Shown: positions 11,819 through 23,379 of the stretch, one piece after another
Numbering within the stretch: the first letter of the stretch is position 1
How the letters are laid out: each line of letters starts with the position of its first letter
Origin: Tetrastigma voinierianum
Taxonomy: Eukaryota > Streptophyta > Magnoliopsida > Vitales > Vitaceae
Length of the DNA: 64,000 nucleotides
Direction of reading: 5' to 3'
NCBI GenBank assembly: GCA_016808115.1
Contig: JAEQBH010005276.1
Span: forward strand, 248,001-312,000
Position numbers and translations under genes: made by a program
The notes under the pieces: model-generated
The model's input: the letters and a program-made list of their open reading frames with translations, nothing else
What the model was told of the DNA's origin: nothing
Database searches by the model: none

Positions 11819-12924
11819 TGACTGCGAAAACGCGGTGTGTAAAATGAAATGAATGCCTATATGCTAAAGTGCACGCGTAGCCCTGCTACTATAAGGTACT
11901 TAAAGTACCGGATATCGATCCACAGGAAAGGTGTGAATTGACTACAGAGGTTCTCGCTTAATAATATCCGAATAAATGATTCTAGGTAAAAATTAAGTAA
12001 GGAACCGCAACTAAGCTATTGATTCTAGTGAATTAATGGTGTTGGCTAGGTTAAATCTCCCTATCACGTTCAATGGATTACTTTTCTAAAGATATTGTTA
12101 TTCAATATATTTGTAATATGTCAATGGCGAGGTGATCTTGCTTACGAGATATCCTCTCTCGAGGTATATCCGCCTATCTCGTGAATAGAATCGAGTATAT
12201 CTCTATCTCACTCCTAGATTCGAAATGCTTAAATGTTCAACCTAAATGCCACCTTCAGTTCTAATATCTCTATTAACCGAATCACTAAAGGTTACTCTAC
12301 CTGCATCCTCGAATACCCTCATCTCTTCGAATCTCGGACTTCAAGTAAGGATTATGCTAACATTGGCCGACATTATCATATAATTGAAATGCAAGATACG
12401 TAGATGTGACAATTAATAAATAATCGAATAACATGAAAGATCAAGCTTTAACTATCAGATGTGAGATGTGGTTTGATGTAACCCTAGAAAGAGATCTAGA
12501 GCATCATCAGAGAAAAGATCAAATTGTCTAGTATTAAAAACATCATCATATTATCCAAAAAAATAATTTCTAACTATGAGAAACGGTCCAAATCCCGAGC
12601 ACTTCCTCCAAGTTCTCAATGATCCGTCTAGAATTCCTCGCGGCCTTCTCTCGACGCCTCCCGATACCCTAATTTCGAGCCATCTCGTACTTTAATGATG
12701 AGGAGCAGATTAGCCGACGTCGCGACGTGATACCAATTTCCTTTGCCTCGCTCCTCGTTGTTCCAAAACCGCTTCCAAAGTCAGCCTTTACGCCCAATGA
12801 ACCCAGAACCACGCCGACACAAAATCGTGGATCTAGCCACAAAACTATAAAATTATTATAAAATAAATGTGAAAATGATCGAACCGACAAGCGAGTGTAA
12901 GATGAGTGTTTGTGGCACTCATCA
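11819..12924 (-). repeat. Athila-like 3' LTR
   Basis: On the minus strand it begins TGATGAGTGCC at 12924 and ends in CA at 11819. It matches the other LTR from the shared 'gaaaacgcggtgtgtaaaatga' end (11825) through 'gtgcacgc', 'gatatcgatccacagg' and the long segment ending 'cactcatca'. It is 1106 bases long; the partner is 1708 because of an internal duplication. It contains one GACGTCGCGACGT palindrome near 12717. Confidence 0.85.
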
Positions 12925-12953
12925 CACCCTGAACTAGTTTCGTTTGTCCTCAA
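12925..12953 (-). promoter_or_regulatory. Degenerate polypurine-tract region before 3' LTR
   Basis: On the minus strand the sequence CTTGAGGACAAACGAAA (12937-12953) followed by TCAGGGTG abuts the LTR start. The 'cttgaggacaa(g)c' phrase shortly before the 3' LTR is typical of Athila-group elements, where it precedes a G-rich polypurine tract; here that tract is eroded. Confidence 0.5.
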
Positions 12954-14219
12954 GCAAGAACCACTCCCAGATGACACACACACCCCACATAATGTAACTA
13001 ATACTAAGACAAGATGCACACAAAAATAGGGATCAATTTGACCGACTCACATACCCACTGTTTTGCTCGATGTTTAGTGAAGGCATACAGATATTTGACT
13101 TTCGGTAAATTCGATTGAGATAGTGAAACCCAGACTAGTGCATCAAACTCATGGTGTTCATTAGCCTTCCCAAAACCCCTATGTGCTTATAGTGAATGAC
13201 CTCCAGAATATGCCTAGGTTCCGATACCCCCAAACTTAAGCTCAACTCACCTATTAGGAAGAAGCTAACTAGGAAAGGATAGGAACGCACCCATTTATTC
13301 ATGTCCTCATACTTAGAAATTTCCTACGTACCTAAAACCCAATGGAAGAAGACCTAGTGCCAAGAAGTTTTAGCCGAAAGGCCTCAGAATGGATCCATCG
13401 GGTGACTTCACCGCTGGTTAAGGGCACCAGGCATTCAATTCCCTTCAAACTTCACCCCGAACACTCAACCAAACTCAAAGGTCCTAGGTTGCGTGAATGA
13501 TCCATCTTCTGTCCCATGTAGCGGGCAGTGAAGTCAATGACTCCCACGCCTGGCTCAGGCATTAGGCTTTGATGTGCCCCCTCAGACCGTGCCCGGATTC
13601 CGATCGACGATCCCGCCTTATTCCTATGCATATATACCTGCTTTTGTCATATTTCTTTTCTTTTCTTTTCTATTGTTTTTATTTTCTTTGGTTGGGGCTC
13701 GATGGCAATCCTCTTTGATTAGGTGTCCCATCACTCAAATGGTTCGAATCTCCCCAGTCGACGAACTTTAGTAGCTGTCTCAAGACTTATATTACTCTGA
13801 AAGTCACTAGTGTGTGAGTGTGATGGGGTTTTTGAGAACTGGTTTCTTGACTACCCGGAATTGATTCACTAGCCCTTTTCAACTATTCAACCTAATTACC
13901 GAGCATCAAGCAAATGTATGCATTTGAACAAGTTTATAGTGAACTCAATCCAAAATTGATCCTCAATATCCAAATGGCACACATGTATGCTGATCACTAC
14001 ATGCAAAATGTCCTAAACACACGCAAACAACTAACACATGACTCATTAACATGAAAGTGTGTGATGTAAAACAAACTAAAAACTAAACCTAAACACCACC
14101 AATAACTCCGCATGCAATACTTAAAAACAAAACACAACTAATAAGGAACAAAACTAAAATACCGCATACTACTTAAATCAAAACAACAATAAACAAGAAC
14201 AAAAAACATAGTACCCTTA

Positions 14220-15550
14220 TCAAACACATCCCCCAAATAAATATCCAAGGTCCCCACCGGTAAGATATAAACACAGAGAGGAAGGGACTCTCAAGATCAT
14301 CACAGGAGTGGTGAGGCCTGAAAGCCGTGAGCCGGGTGAGCCGGGCTCGTATAGACCGCCAAGGCCAGAATGATGTGGTCTGATGGCCAGATCAGCCCGC
14401 ATGTCAGCACGCAACGCTCCATATCTGGTAACGAGGACTCGGTAGTTTTCGGGTCTCATCCTCAATGCGCGCCAAAACGCTGCGGAGCGAGAAAGACCGG
14501 TTCAAGATCTCGGTGAAGGAGGAGGAGAAACGCCGCCTCGAGGTCGCCGTGGTGGTGGAGGTGGTATGCAGGGGTGGTGGTGGAGGTGGGTGAGACGAGG
14601 ACTGGCCAATGTCATCCTGGGTGTCACCCAGGAATCCAAAGCGAGCCCGGAGACCGGGAAGCCTCGTCCGCCCGAGAGGGCTCGTGTCCGAGTCGTATAC
14701 TCCCTCGTGTCATGGGACACCGTGTGTGTCCCGCTGACCGATATGGCCTTAACTCCATGAAGCCAGCCCCACGGTCGCCAAGAGGCACTCCCGGCTTGTT
14801 TGCACAAGCCAAAGATCGAAGGTGCCCTGTGTCTATTTTCAAGGCCTTACATGGAGGGATCACATCTCTATAACCCGCCCAACATCGAATGGTATATCCC
14901 GGATAATGGCTGTTGCTGTGGCACGCTGGTTGTCACTCACACACATTCGCCGTCGATAAGACGCCGTAAGTGATGAAGTGATGCCAACTCAGCCAGAAGC
15001 CCAAATGTTTGGCCTTAAAATCATCATGGCCCGCACTATTGATCCTCCACTCACCCCGACCTTTGGTCAATATGCGGATGACCTCAGGGTAGTCAGGGTG
15101 CTCACGTAGTCGGACAAAGGGCCCGCCGCATGCTCTAAACTATAAAGCATGATCACCCGCACCGAAGTTTCCACTCAATACGCCCCGCACCCGACCCTCG
15201 AGGACAATGGAAGCGAGGCTACGCAAATTCTGCATTCACGCCATCGCCGGGCTGACGAGGCGGGCATAAGCACGCCACCCTTAGCCTCGATAGTCCTTTC
15301 TCTGAAGAAATCATCGTGATGAAACCTCTCTTTAATGAACGCAGCGGTTTTTGCAAATGGTGCCAAACTCCGTCGACTGCGCACTCATATTTGCAAACCG
15401 CGAGGCATTGAATGGGAGCCGGGTCCCCACCGGTCCGACTCGCCTTGGCGGGCAATTTTTGGCCTCTCGCGTACATATTGACTAGGGAGACACAGGTAGT
15501 GGTACCAAGCGGCACTTCCGACTCGTGACAAAACACAACACCTAGTGTGC
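14220..15550 (-). pseudogene. Athila-like accessory ORF (putative plant transposon protein)
   Basis: Minus-strand frames read AAFIKERFHHDDFFRERTIEA near 15300-15370, then, with frame changes, a segment near 14880-15050 with VSDNQRATATAIIRDIPFDVGRVI-like coding and ASWS..IGQRDTHG-like coding near 14700-14790. This resembles the 'putative plant transposon protein' domain carried by many Athila-type and non-autonomous plant retroelements, whose function is unknown. The C-terminal part is proline-, histidine- and arginine-rich (14500-14620). Several stops and frameshifts are present. The family match is from memory of the pattern, so it is moderate. Confidence 0.5.
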
Positions 15551-15934
15551 ACTAAAAGAACTCGAACTAACTAGTGACGAATGCCTCAAAATCCTAAACC
15601 AAATGACCCTACACTAGACCTACAATTACCCTAAACGAGCACCTATTAGACCCCGAACCCACCCTTGAGTACAAGGGTACCCTAGAATGCGACCCTCAAG
15701 CTAGAACCGAGCACAGTGGGGAAATGCCACAATGGCCCGGAACCAGGGGAAGAGGGTGGCTCAAAGATGAACTCCGATGGTCGGGGAGCAATGGATGGCC
15801 GCCGACCGGTGGGATGGGAGCTTCGACGGGTCCGGTGGGCAATGGTAAGGTGGAGTGCTAGGTCTGGCGAGTGAGGTGTGTGAGATGAAGGGGCCAAATG
15901 AACCGTTTCGCTGTACTGGGGCCACGCCAGAAGT

Positions 15935-16300
15935 GGGTGACGCCGCGACGCCACAGAGTAACAGACCACATCGCGACGTCGGGTCACGCCGCTGACGTGA
16001 TGAAGCCATTAAAATGACGTCGCGACGTGGAGGATGACGTCGCGACGTGGAGGATGACGCCGACGTGGAGGATGACGCCGCGACGTGACGTGAGGTTCAG
16101 GTAAATCCACGCCACGACGCGGAAACACACGCCGTCAATGCGACGAGGGTGTACAACCGACGCCGACGTGAAACACACGCCGCGACGCACGTAGGGTGTT
16201 AATTTGACGTCGCTGACGTAAATCACACGCCGACGCGACGCAGGGGTGTTAATTTGACGCCGCATCGCAGGGAAATCCACGCCGACGCGACGCATTAAAA
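15935..16300. repeat. CpG-rich palindromic array (GACGTCGCGACGTGG units)
   Basis: Units of about 20 bases built on gacgtcgcgacgtggaggat are repeated, at first almost perfectly (16017-16085) and then increasingly degenerate to about 16300, with variants gccgcgacg and gacgcgacgc. The core GACGTCGCGACGTC is a self-complementary CpG palindrome. It lies between the protease remnant and the accessory ORF of the Athila-like element. Long antisense frames across it are shadows. Confidence 0.75.
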
Positions 16301-16842
16301 ATCGCCAGATATTGAAGATTTCATGAACATGAACCCCTCTCGCATTTGCACCTATGAGCTTGTAATGCGAGTTGGAACTAATCTTTGACTCGTGATCCGC
16401 TGCGATCCCAAAGTAAAACAAACAAACCGAAATACCACAATCACAAATAAAGCCGTAAGCCTAAATCGTTAAAATAAACAATAAACCTGAGCCAAACAAA
16501 AAGGGAAAGTTTAAGAACACTTGGGTCAGCTTCCCAAGAAGCGCAGCTTATGTTTAATGTCGCAGTTCGACTACCAATCTCACCAAGACACTGCGATAAC
16601 CCGAGAAATGCTTAGGCGACATCCTTATGTTTCACTCCCAATGCCCAAGGTGGATGAAATACTCTTCCGTATTACGCCCTGCCCTTCTGTCTTCTTCTCG
16701 CAATAAGCGGTTTATCCCCGTTTTTCTCATCGCCTTGTAAAATCTCTCGCGGAGACCGGGGTTCCGAGGTATCTTCATTTGGATCAAGCCGTCTGATGCT
16801 TCATGGTTGAAATACATGGAAAGTAATTTCGCCTCGGGACTC
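16301..16842. other. Athila internal spacer, no recognised domain
   Basis: This lies between the CpG array and the protease remnant. Short frames exist on both strands (for example 16632-16817 minus), but none matches a known domain. It is where RT and integrase would be expected in a complete element, and no such motif is visible. Confidence 0.5.
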
Positions 16843-17502
16843 TCAATTTGAGCTCACCCACATTACTGATTTGAGCTTTCCCAGAGCTGTGAAGGGCCTG
16901 CCAAGTATGATAACGGAGTCGTCTTCCTCCATGTCAAGAATGACAAAGTCTGCTGGTAGGACGAATTTACCAACTTTCACAAGGACATTTTCGATTATAC
17001 CACGAGGATGTTGGTATGACCTGTCTGCAAGTTGCAAGCTGATTGTAGTCGATTTCGGTTCTCCCAGCTTTAGCCTTTTAAACATCGAAAGCGGCATCAA
17101 GTTGATGCTGGCTCCCAAATCACACAGGTTTTTCCGCATACCCTGCCTTCTATGGAGAACTAAGATAGCAAAGCTACCCGATCTTGTAGTTTCGGGGGAA
17201 GTGCTTTCGCGTGATGGCACTGCATCTCACCATGCGATGGTCCCATATTCCTCCAACTTCTTCTTACTCAGCCAAGATCTTTTCATGAATTTCACATAAC
17301 TTCTGCATACCTGCCTCCAAAATGGTATATTAATATGTAGTTTCTCGAAGATGCTCAAGAAACTTTGCAAATCGCTTCTAACTACTTCTTTCAACCTCTC
17401 GAGGATAATGGAATTGGTATGACAGTTCATCTGCTTTTGTCTGCTTGTTCCTTCCCCGACTTTATTATCTTTGACTCCGCTCTCGTATCCTGGGTTGCTC
17501 AT
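16843..17502 (-). pseudogene. Athila-like aspartic protease remnant
   Basis: Two adjacent minus-strand frames give the Athila-type retropepsin region. The leader is FEKLHINIPF and SYVKFMKRSWLSKKKLEE (17227-17502). The core (16843-17220) is CDLGASINLMPLSMF with the catalytic-type DLGAS, then LQLADRSYQHPRGIIENVLVKV, VLPADFVILDMEED and ILGRPF. A frame break separates the two, and the usual coding after GRPF is lost. In a working element this enzyme matures the polyprotein. Confidence 0.85.
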
Positions 17503-18960
17503 CTTGCATCCGGTCCTTCGGGGATGCTTTGGTCTTGCTCCTTAATTTTCAATTCTCTACCGCTAGTGGCGCTCGGGATTTCCAACTCTTTTCCACTTAG
17601 AGTGATAGCTTTGCAAGACTCTTCCTTCTCCAGGTTTACTCGAATTGCTTCGTAGCGAACCCTGCCTTCTTCACAACAAGTTTGGGTTATTTGGCCCATT
17701 TGTGCCTCCAAGCTTCACCAGGCCATTGACAGTTTAACTGAAAGGTTCGCTGCCGCATGTTAGCCTCTGCTTCAACCATAAAGGCAGAGGGAAGTTAACA
17801 TCCAGGCAAGAGCTTGTTCCAAATCCAACTTTTTTCTCAGAGGTGGTTCATTAGCCTCGCTTGAGGGCATATTGTTCTCGGGCTATTTCGCCATCCATAC
17901 CCTTGATTATTTTGATTACGCCGGCTCCGATTGTTACGCCTAAATTGTCCCTCGATTCCCGATTCTCAGAAGTTGTTACCCCATAATGTCCTTGCCATTG
18001 ATTGATTCCCCGACATTAAACCTCGATACGACTGGGCTCGCTTCTCTACTGTGAGGTTTAATGTAATGACATTCCACACTACTATGCCGCTCTTCACGTA
18101 ATTCACAACTCCCATGGAGTGGTCCGTATGGCATTCTGTCGCCCTCGCCGTCTATTTAGCCGCTTAGTCACCGGTTTCACATGATTTACCGTGATTGTTG
18201 AGGATCGCATTGTCTGTGCACCCACCGTTTATTGGGTGTAGCCTTCTCTAGGCCACTCATTAGTGTTGGTCATAAGATCTTCAATCATCTCACACTGTCT
18301 CGTGGTTTTCTTCTATCACCCATCCTCCAACGAGGCATCTATCATTGTTCGGTCAGATTTCTGCACTATTGTAGAAGGTGTGGACTTGCATCCATCGTTA
18401 GTCGGGTGGTGGGACACTCCGCACAATTCGTGGAAACCTCGTCCCATGCCTCTCTCAGCCAAAGTTCTCCCCTCTAGTCGAATTAAACAGATTGATCTCG
18501 CACAAGTCAGGTACTTTCAAGGTGGAAAGAACTTGGTCGAAACTTTTGTACCAAATCGCTCCATGTAGTAATGGAATCTCGTGGTCGACCGGGTTAGCCA
18601 ATGTTTGGTCATCCCGGAGCGAAAGTGGGAAACAACCGTAATCTTATTTCTTCAGTAACCTCGTTGTACTTCATGGTATCGCAAACTTCGAGGAAGTTAG
18701 TCAAATGCATGTCTGGACTCATGGGGTAGTCCATGGAACAAGATGTCTCAAGCATCTGCATCATGACCGACTTCAATTCGAAATTGTTTGCTTGGAATCG
18801 CAAGTGGCCGCCTCGACGCCCGAACAACTGTTGGTGGTAAAACGAACTCATCTAATAGCATGTGGCGGATCATTCGCCAGAGTAAATGGCTCAGCGCCAT
18901 ATCGTCCGTAATTCCTATTTCCGCCTGTGGGTTCAAATGGTTCAACGCCAAAATCTTATT
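17503..18960 (-). pseudogene. Athila-like gag remnant
   Basis: The minus strand carries a gag of the Athila type. ANNFELKSVMMQMLE and the MSPDMHLTNFLEVCDTMKYN stretch (two adjoining landmarks at 18660-18800) with IRLRLFP are clear. Shifted frames near 18480-18600 continue with DLVQKFFPPSK-like coding. The C terminus near 17600-17711 is LGQ-type followed by SCKAITLSGKELE. Many single-base frame changes break it. It sits directly inside the 5' LTR end at 19229, as gag should. Confidence 0.8.
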
Positions 18961-19228
18961 CTTCAGCGGTTTTCCATGACTATTGGAATTTAATCGCTCG
19001 CTTCTTCGTTTCTACTGCACCGTGCGTGTCTTCCTGGCCAGATCACAGGCTGACACTGATTTTGCCGTCGTTGTACTCATCAAACCCGTATCGCAATAAC
19101 ACACGAACTAACAAAACCAAATTACCAAGACTCGTAAAGATAAATAAAAGTAACGAAAAACCAGAATACTATCTATTGCTCACTTCTCTATATCAATTTA
19201 AACCTTTCCAAATGAAAGACCAAAAACT

Positions 19229-20936
19229 TGACAGGCCGAAAACGCGGTGTGTAAAATGAATGCCTATATGCGCAAGTGCACGCTTAGCCCCAAGTAATAT
19301 AGTGTACTTAAAGTACTGATATCGATCCACAGGGAAAGGTGAATTGACTACGAGGTTCGCTTAATAAATATCCGAATAAATGATTCTAGGTAAAATTAAG
19401 TAAGGAAACTAACTGCTTAGCATGATTCTAGTGAATTAATGGTGTTACGCCTGTATAAATCTCCCTATCAATGCTCAATGGATTACTTTTCTAAAGATAT
19501 TGTTATTCAATATATTTGTATGTCAATGGCGAGGTGATCTTAGCTTACGAGATATCCTCTCGAGGTATATCCGCTCTATCTCGTGAATAGGAATCGGTAT
19601 ATCTCTATCTCGACTGTATTCAAAAATGCTTAAATGTTTTAACCCCCAAATGCCACCTTCGTGTTCGAATATCTCTATTAACCGAATCATTTAAAGGTTA
19701 CTTCATTCCGCATCCCCTCGAATACCCTCATCTCTCGAATCTCTGATCTCCAAAGTGGACAAATTAATAACAACCGAATAACATGAAAGATCAAGCTTTA
19801 ATCCATCAGATGTGACAGGTTTGATGTAACCCTAGAAAGAGATCTAGAACATCATCGTATAAAGATCAAATTGTCTAGTATTAAAACATCATCATATTAT
19901 CCAAAAAAATAATATCTAACTATGAGAAACGGTCCAACCAGCACTTCCTCCAAGTCTCGCCGATCCGCTCCGAATTCGTGCCTCTCTCATACGCCTCCGA
20001 CACCCCAATTTCTCGGAGCCATTTGTAATTTTTAAACATGAGGTGATTGAGCCGACGCCGCGACGTGGTGATCGCCGCTGACAGTATGACGTCGCTGACG
20101 CAGGATCGCCGCGACGTGACACCACTTCCTTGCCCGCCTCCTCATTGTTTCGCTCACGAGATATCCTCTCTCGAGGTATATCCGCCTATCTCGTGAATAG
20201 AATCGAAAATATCTCTATCTCGACTGCATTCAGAAATGCTTAAATGTTCTAACCCCAAATGCCACTCTGTGTCTCTGGTCATCTCTATTAACCGAATCAC
20301 CCAAAGGTTACCTCACCCGCATCCCGAATCTCATCTCTCGAATCTCGATCTCCAAAGTATGATTATAAGTTAACATTGGGCCGACATTATCATATAATTG
20401 AAATGCGTGTATACAAGACGTGACAAATTAATAACAATCGACAACATGAAAGATCAAGCTTTAACTATCAGATGTGATGTGGTTTGATGTAACCCTAGAA
20501 AGAGATCTAGAACATCATCAGAGAAAAGATCAAATTGTCTAGTATTAAAAACATCATCATATTATCCAAAAAATAATATCTAACTATGAGAAACGGTCCA
20601 AATCCCGAGCACTTCCTCCAAGTCTCGCCGACCGCTTCGAATTCGTGCCTTCTCGCAGACGCCTCCCGATACCCTAATTTCGAAAGCCATTCGTGACTTT
20701 AAATGACGAGGTGCAAGATTGAAATGGGACGTCGCGACGCGGATAGCTTCACTTCCTTTCCCGCCATCATTGTTCCAAAACCGCCTAAAGCCGCCTTTAC
20801 GCCCAATGAACCTCAGAATCCACACCGCATTACAAAATCGTGGATCTAGCCACAAAAACTATAAAATTATTATAAAATAAATGTGAAAAATGACGAACCG
20901 ACGCGAGTGTAAGATGAGTGTTTTAGGCACTCATCA
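19229..20936 (-). repeat. Athila-like 5' LTR with internal 0.6 kb duplication
   Basis: Shares both ends with the 3' LTR at 11819-12924 but is 602 bases longer. The segment starting 'acgagatatcctctcgaggtatatccg' occurs twice in tandem (about 19548-20152 and 20153-20765), each copy running through the 'cttcctccaagtctcgccga' landmark to the CpG-rich block. The first copy has a longer CpG palindrome block (20051-20125) than the second (one gacgtcgcgacgcgg near 20727). Confidence 0.8.
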
Positions 20937-20941
20937 GTGGT
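20937..20941. repeat. Target-site duplication, right copy (GTGGT)
   Basis: GTGGT follows the LTR end ...ACTCATCA at 20936 and matches 11814-11818. After it the Tat RNase H coding resumes (RQVNEEFES). Confidence 0.85.
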
Positions 20942-22410
20942 CAGACAAGTTAACGAAGAATTCGAGTCCTAAGACCCTCGAATGGCGAAATACGTCTCTT
21001 GGGTAAAACAACGCTTGAACAGCTTTCCGGTTTGGAACCGGAGCACGCCCTGCGGGACTCAATGAAAGGCGCACGCATCGCCTCCGTGTCGCTGAACAAT
21101 CACCGAAACCATATTTCTCGCCATTTACCATCAATCAAGCTTCATCAATCGTATCCCCGCAAATCATAGACAAGGACCCTCGTCCCGATGGACCTGGCCC
21201 GGACGGACCCCATCACACCATATCTAAGCATCACTGTGACAACTCCCTAAATCCGAGAGGGACAAGGCCCACAAGCTTCAAATCCAACCAGATTTTCCTT
21301 GATCGATGGGCAACTGCTCAACGGCCTCGGGCGGTCCGGTGATTCAAGTGCCCGACACCAACAAAGCTAATACGACTTCGCTGAGCCGCATGAAGGAATA
21401 TGTGGAACCACCCAGCGGAAGAACCGCCCATCTGCCCATACCAAGGGTACTATTAAATGAATTACGAAAGCCGATGTCATTGATTATACTAGGAAAGTGT
21501 GATCGTCACTATTTGACTCGTTTCATCCCGAAATCACCGATGCAAGACTCCAATCTCTATCTCTAGCCCTCGCCCTTTGGGTAATAAATGGGGGATCGAT
21601 ATAGTTGGACCATTACCACCGCTTCCAAAATTTCAAAAGAAGTTACTACCAGGCCACTGACCATTTCGTAGCGGATCGAGTATCAAGCATTCTCTTCGAC
21701 AAGGATCTGGATGTCACTCGCTTTATCCGAAGAATATTATGCCATCTCGACATCCCTGCATCAATCTCTAATAACCGCCCTAATTCTGACAAATGGTCTA
21801 TCGAAACTTCTCGTTAGGAATTGAAGATAAAAATTCATACTCCACCCCACATCCCAAAGCAATGGCCCCGGCAGAGGCTCCAACAAAACCCTCGCAACGA
21901 CCCCGAAAAAATTGGATTCGGCTAAGGGAAAATGCGTGGATGAACTCCCCGGGGTACTCTGGGCTTACAAAACCACTGCCCGCAAACTCACTGGTATGTC
22001 TCCATTCACAATCACGTATGGAATGGAAGCTATCATCCCCATGGAAATTGGTATGTCCACCATCCTGACAAACACCCCCGAACAGAGGAGTATAGAATTA
22101 ATGATCAAGGGGCTTGACACAGTCGATGAATTACGAGAGTCAGCAGCCATCCGCATAGCATTCTACCAGCGCCGATTGGAAAGATCTTACAATAAACAGA
22201 TTAAGCCTCGAGCATTCCAACCCGGGGACCTAGTGCTAAAAAGAGTATTTGAGAATACGACTGACCCAACCACAGGAAAGTTCGAACCCAACTGGAAGGA
22301 CCATATCTTTCTAACACGAATGGGAATCCGGCCACGCCTAGACAAACTTGATGGGACCCCAGACTTTGAATGTGGAATGCAAACATAATCTTAAGAGGTA
22401 TTATCAATAA
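20942..22410 (+). pseudogene. Tat RNase H end and integrase remnant
   Basis: Starts with the RNase H tail RQVNEEFES and AKYVSWVKQRL. The integrase zinc-binding region survives partly as KCDR near 21500. The catalytic-core start WGIDIVGPLPP is readable at about 21592-21625. The catalytic core is heavily scrambled (21640-21900) and the D,D-35-E residues cannot all be placed. The C-terminal part is the best preserved piece (21912-22388): ELPGVLWAYKTTARK, TYGMEAIIPMEIGM, RRLERSYNKQIKPR, FQPGDLVLKRVFEN and PNWKDHIF. Integrase would insert element DNA into chromosomes; this copy is dead. Confidence 0.85.
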
Positions 22411-22463
22411 AGAATGATTCAATATCAACGCGACGTATGTTCATTTACTCCTCTACGATCAAC

Positions 22464-23075
22464 ACTTAAAGTCCTGATGGCGAGTAAATGACCCGTCTGC
22501 CCGGCAGTTAACTTATAGCCTAGCCAACTTTAAAAGTCCGTATGGCGTAGTGAAATGACCATCCGGCCCGTAAAGATAACTTCTGGGGACGGTCAACTTA
22601 AAAGTCCGAACGGGCGAATAAAATGATTCGTCTAACTGCAAAGATAACTTAGCCGCTAACTTAAAAGTCCCAGGTGCAAGAAAAATGACCTGTCCGCCCG
22701 AAAAGATAACTTGATACCGACTGCTAAAAGTCCCGATGGCATAGTAAATGACCTGCTCGGTCCTAAAGATAATCTTATAGCCTACCAACTTAAAAGTCCG
22801 GATGGTGCAAGAAATGACTCGTCCACTTAAAAGATAACTGAGAATACCAACTTAAAAGTTTGATGACGCAAAGAAATGGGACTTGTCCGCCGTGTAAAAG
22901 ATAACTTTCTAATGGTCAACTCCAAAAAAGTCTGATGGCGCAAGAAGACATGTCCGCCCGTATGGATAAATCCCAACCGGTCAACACCCAAAGTCCGGAT
23001 GGCGCAGAAAAATGACCCATCAGGCCCGGTACAAATAATATTTTCCTAGTCAACCCGGACGGCGCGTAAAATGCC
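22464..23075. repeat. Tandem array, about ten 62-66 bp units
   Basis: Units begin 'aacttaaaagtccggatggcg', continue with 'aaatgacccgtccgcccgg' and end 'aaagataactt'. Starts of the aaagtc landmark are near 22468, 22531, 22602, 22664, 22726, 22791, 22853, 22926 and 22985. Copies differ by many point changes and small indels. The array lies between integrase and the antisense ORF. In Tat/Ogre elements this 3' untranslated region is known to host tandem repeats that can seed satellites. Confidence 0.8.
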
Positions 23076-23379
23076 CTTTTCGACTCTATTTAGGAATCTA
23101 TTATTTAATTCGCAGCGGCGTCTCGAAAGATATCACTTAACCCCAAATTTAACATCCCAAATTGGGACTAATGAAACATATCCCTGGTCTCCACTAGGGC
23201 AATTATAGCTCTATATAACCCGGTTAAGCCGGAAAGAAGTACTTTATCCAAAAAACAAGAAATAAAATGTCTAAGTACAAAAGTAGAGAAGAGATTGTCA
23301 TGCAAAATACATTTGTTGATTCTTTTTGGCCCTAACCCTCGCAGCCTCACCCTACCAAATTTCGGGGCTCCGTGAGTAT

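Larger units (their letters stand above)
11819..20936 (-). mobile_element. Non-autonomous Athila-like Ty3 element
   Basis: A 9.1 kb insertion on the minus strand with a 5' LTR at 19229-20936, a 3' LTR at 11819-12924 and the target duplication GTGGT on both sides. The internal region (about 6.3 kb) encodes remnants of gag and aspartic protease near the 5' LTR and a different plant retroelement ORF toward the 3' LTR. No RT, RNase H or integrase motif was found between them, so the element would have depended on enzymes from relatives. The PBS expected just left of 19229 has decayed: only the agtttttgg beginning remains. It inserted into the RNase H domain of the Tat element. Confidence 0.85.

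Noticed and set aside
15984..16421. 145-codon minus-strand frame
   Set aside because: Crosses the CpG palindrome array; arginine-rich repetitive translation without domain features.
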